Shown here: in pieces, positions 62,462-64,000 of the stretch | How positions within the stretch are numbered: position 1 is the first letter of the stretch | Layout: each line of letters begins with the position of its first letter | DNA from: Paenibacillus tarimensis | Lineage (GTDB): Bacteria > Bacillota > Bacilli > Paenibacillales > Paenibacillaceae | Direction of reading: 5' to 3' | Assembly (NCBI RefSeq): GCF_021532315.1 | Contig: NZ_JAKGAO010000015.1 | Location: 1 to 64,000, forward strand | Length of the DNA stretch: 64,000 nt | Position numbers and translations under genes: made by a program | Notes under the pieces: generated by a model | What the model saw: only the letters and a program-made list of their open reading frames with translations | What the model was told of the DNA's origin: nothing | The model's database searches: none

Positions 62462-62785
62462 CGAATGCGTCTCCTGTTTCTAATGATTTTTGGTGGTATG
62501 ATCTCATCAAGTACGGGTCATGCTCTGGCTGCTCCAGCATGTCATGATAACGCTTTTATCATAACATATCTATGAATCAATTAATACTTACGTAATGAAT
62601 GAACAGGTCAATATTAGTGTTACCAATTTTGCAAAAATAGTTGTTATAACTGGAGAAATCACGTGCTGTGCCGCAGAGCAGCGCCATTGTAATAAATAAA
62701 AAAAAATTACTCGTAGCAGCTCTAACATTAATGTCGAAACGTGTCGATAATAACTGTTACATACCAAACACCAAGGAGAGACATC
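62462..62785. other. Divergent promoter region, arabinofuranosidase and chemotaxis receptor
   Basis: 324 bp, AT-rich. Apart from the SigD-like promoter at 62723-62750 I see no hairpin with a T-run, no repeat and no ORF with a supported start. The arabinofuranosidase promoter must lie on its left side. Confidence 0.5.
62723..62750 (+). promoter_or_regulatory. SigD-like promoter of the chemotaxis receptor
   Basis: TAAC (62723-62726), 16 nt, then GTCGATAA (62743-62750). This is close to the SigD consensus TAAA-N15-GCCGATAT that drives flagellar and chemotaxis genes in Bacillota. It lies 35 bp before the receptor start codon. Confidence 0.5.
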
Positions 62786-64000
62786 ATGAAGAAAATGTTT
62801 AAGAGCTTACGATTTAAGCTCACACTAATTATCCTGCTGCTTACGCTAGTTCCCCTTCTAAGTCTTGCTGCGATTCAGATGGATCAATTCAAGAGCCAGC
62901 TTACAAGCAGCATTAACGAGAAGGAAATTGATCTGGCGGAGAGTAACGCGGCTGCTACAGACCGTTGGCTTCATTCGAAAATAAGCGCAACACAAAAGCT
63001 GTTAACAAGTACTCCCGACTTCCACGAGCAGGATATTCTGGCCCAGTATATGGCCGTACAAGCGGTCGTTAACACTGATCCGGAGGTCGCGTTGGCGGTT
63101 GTAGCCAACGCGGATGGTCTAATCCCTGCTGAGGACGGGTCATTTACGGATGTATCGGACCGTGAATATTTTAAGGCAGCCAAAGAGACAAAAGAGCCCG
63201 CGATAAGTGACCTTATCACAATTAGAGGTACCCAAGACCTGGGTGTCTCCATAGCTGTACCGTATTTTGACGGACAGAATCAATTTAAGGGCATTGTTCT
63301 AAACATTGTCTCTATTGAAACCCTGAAGAGGACATTCGAGCAAATTAAAATAGGTGAAACCGGTTTTGGCGCGCTAATCTCCCATTCGGGTGTTACGATA
63401 TACCATCCTGTGGAAGATACGATAAACAAGCACTACAAGGAAGCATTGAAGAATAAAGGCACTCTAGAGGTATTTGATAAAATGATGGCAGAGGAGCGCG
63501 GTCTGGCCTCCTATACCGATGATTCCGGAATAGCCAAGGTCGCTGCCTACGCTACAATCAAAAACACGGGATGGAAGGTCCTTGTAACCGTACCGGAGAA
63601 CGAAGTGTATGACGGACTCCGGAGCAATCTTGACAGGACCCTGCTTATCATCATTTTCATCGTTGTGGCGGTGACTCTGATCTCGATCTTTACAGCAGGG
63701 TTCATCTCGAAACCGGTAAAGCGGTTGTCCGACTTTGTGAACGTGATGGCGGGGGCAGACTTCACCCATTCCCTGCCGGCGAAGCTGCTAAAGCGCAGTG
63801 ATGAGATCGGACAACTAGCCACTTCAGTTGAACAGATGTCCAGCTCCATTCGAGCGGTTCTGGGCCAGGTTGCTGTTGAGACAGAGAACGTTAAAACAAA
63901 CATTGGCCAATCGACATCCAGTATGAGCTCACTGGTCTCGCAGGTGGAGGAGGTATCCGAAACAACCGAGCAGATGTCGGCAGGCATGCAGCAAACGGCA
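62786..64000 (+). CDS. Methyl-accepting chemotaxis protein, partial (3' end outside window)
   Basis: The first 405 residues are in the window. Membrane helix 1 at about 12-32 (LIILLLTLVPLLSLAAI), an extracellular dCache-type sensor at 35-280 (ALAVVANADGLIPAEDGSFTDVSDREYFKAAKETKEPAISD is the classic dCache pattern), membrane helix 2 at about 283-308 (LLIIIFIVVAVTLISIFTAGF), a HAMP domain (SKPVKRLSDFVNVMAGADFTH...RSDEIGQLA) and the start of the methylation/signalling helices (EEVSETTEQMSAGMQQTA). dCache sensors bind amino acids, organic acids or sugars; the ligand is unknown. AAGGAG lies 7 nt before the ATG. Neighbouring the arabinofuranosidase does not show a sugar ligand. Confidence 0.93.
   Translation, partial: MKKMFKSLRFKLTLIILLLTLVPLLSLAAIQMDQFKSQLTSSINEKEIDLAESNAAATDRWLHSKISATQKLLTSTPDFHEQDILAQYMAVQAVVNTDPEVALAVVANADGLIPAEDGSFTDVSDREYFKAAKETKEPAISDLITIRGTQDLGVSIAVPYFDGQNQFKGIVLNIVSIETLKRTFEQIKIGETGFGALISHSGVTIYHPVEDTINKHYKEALKNKGTLEVFDKMMAEERGLASYTDDSGIAKVAAYATIKNTGWKVLVTVPENEVYDGLRSNLDRTLLIIIFIVVAVTLISIFTAGFISKPVKRLSDFVNVMAGADFTHSLPAKLLKRSDEIGQLATSVEQMSSSIRAVLGQVAVETENVKTNIGQSTSSMSSLVSQVEEVSETTEQMSAGMQQTA

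Noticed and set aside
1-64000. CRISPR arrays, insertion sequences, prophage genes and rRNA
   Set aside because: No regularly spaced repeats, transposase motifs, phage structural genes or rRNA sequence seen on either strand.

Overview
The window looks like a chromosomal stretch of a Paenibacillus or close relative (Bacillota, family Paenibacillaceae). Pointers are the fairly GC-rich coding sequence with GGAGG-type ribosome binding sites and frequent GTG/TTG starts, tandem WYL regulators, PL3 pectate lyases, stalk-domain ('copper amine oxidase N-terminal') proteins, GH51/GH26 glycosidases, and a large nonribosomal peptide synthetase (NRPS) locus. This assignment is inference from gene content; no 16S gene is present.

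Left end (1-14373, all minus strand, transcribed right to left): part of an NRPS cluster. The first gene is a one-module loading NRPS (starter C-A-T-E) whose adenylation pocket reads as asparagine, so it should make an N-acyl-D-Asn starter. The second gene fuses an extracytoplasmic serine peptidase of the ClbP/XcnG/ZmaM kind to an ABC exporter. The third is an elongation NRPS (C-A-T-E-C-A...) that runs off the window. Together they fit the prodrug strategy: the peptide is built on an acyl-D-Asn cap, exported, and the cap is cut off outside the cell. The mature peptide is not identifiable from what is visible.

14868-20450: two ABC export modules (the second a GntR/YtrA-type regulator-ATPase-permease operon with a clear inverted-repeat operator) and a YcgL-type nucleotidyltransferase. 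20746-22900: two overlapping WYL-domain regulators on the plus strand. 23004-26700: a small membrane protein, two paralogous secreted PL3 pectate lyases and a membrane-anchored serine hydrolase.

26916-28740: a slipin (band 7) gene preceded on the same strand by a structured element, about 185 nt long, that looks like a circularly permuted tRNA: T-arm, closed acceptor-like hairpin, D-arm-like GGTAGAGC, enclosed by a basal helix. It resembles bacterial Y RNA (YrlA) architecture and is the most unusual non-coding signal here.

28743-42359: a GGDEF protein, a small membrane protein, YpsA, a DesK/DesR-like two-component system next to a fatty-acid desaturase, a MocR-type regulator divergent from an EamA transporter with a 26-bp perfect palindrome between them, a MerR remnant, and a FtsX-type ABC transporter with its own histidine kinase and response regulator. 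42562-43516: an Lrp regulator and an AT-rich orphan membrane protein.

43742-51905: a sucrose/fructo-oligosaccharide uptake operon (binding protein, two permeases, GH32 hydrolase, fructokinase) with three operator-like boxes, a LacI regulator, and between them an AT-rich PadR-HAAS pair that looks acquired. 52250-64000: two stalk-domain proteins, a TPR-GH26 protein, a SEC-C protein, a MazG-like pyrophosphohydrolase, a TmrB-like ATPase, a LamG-GH51 arabinofuranosidase, and the start of a chemotaxis receptor with a SigD-like promoter.
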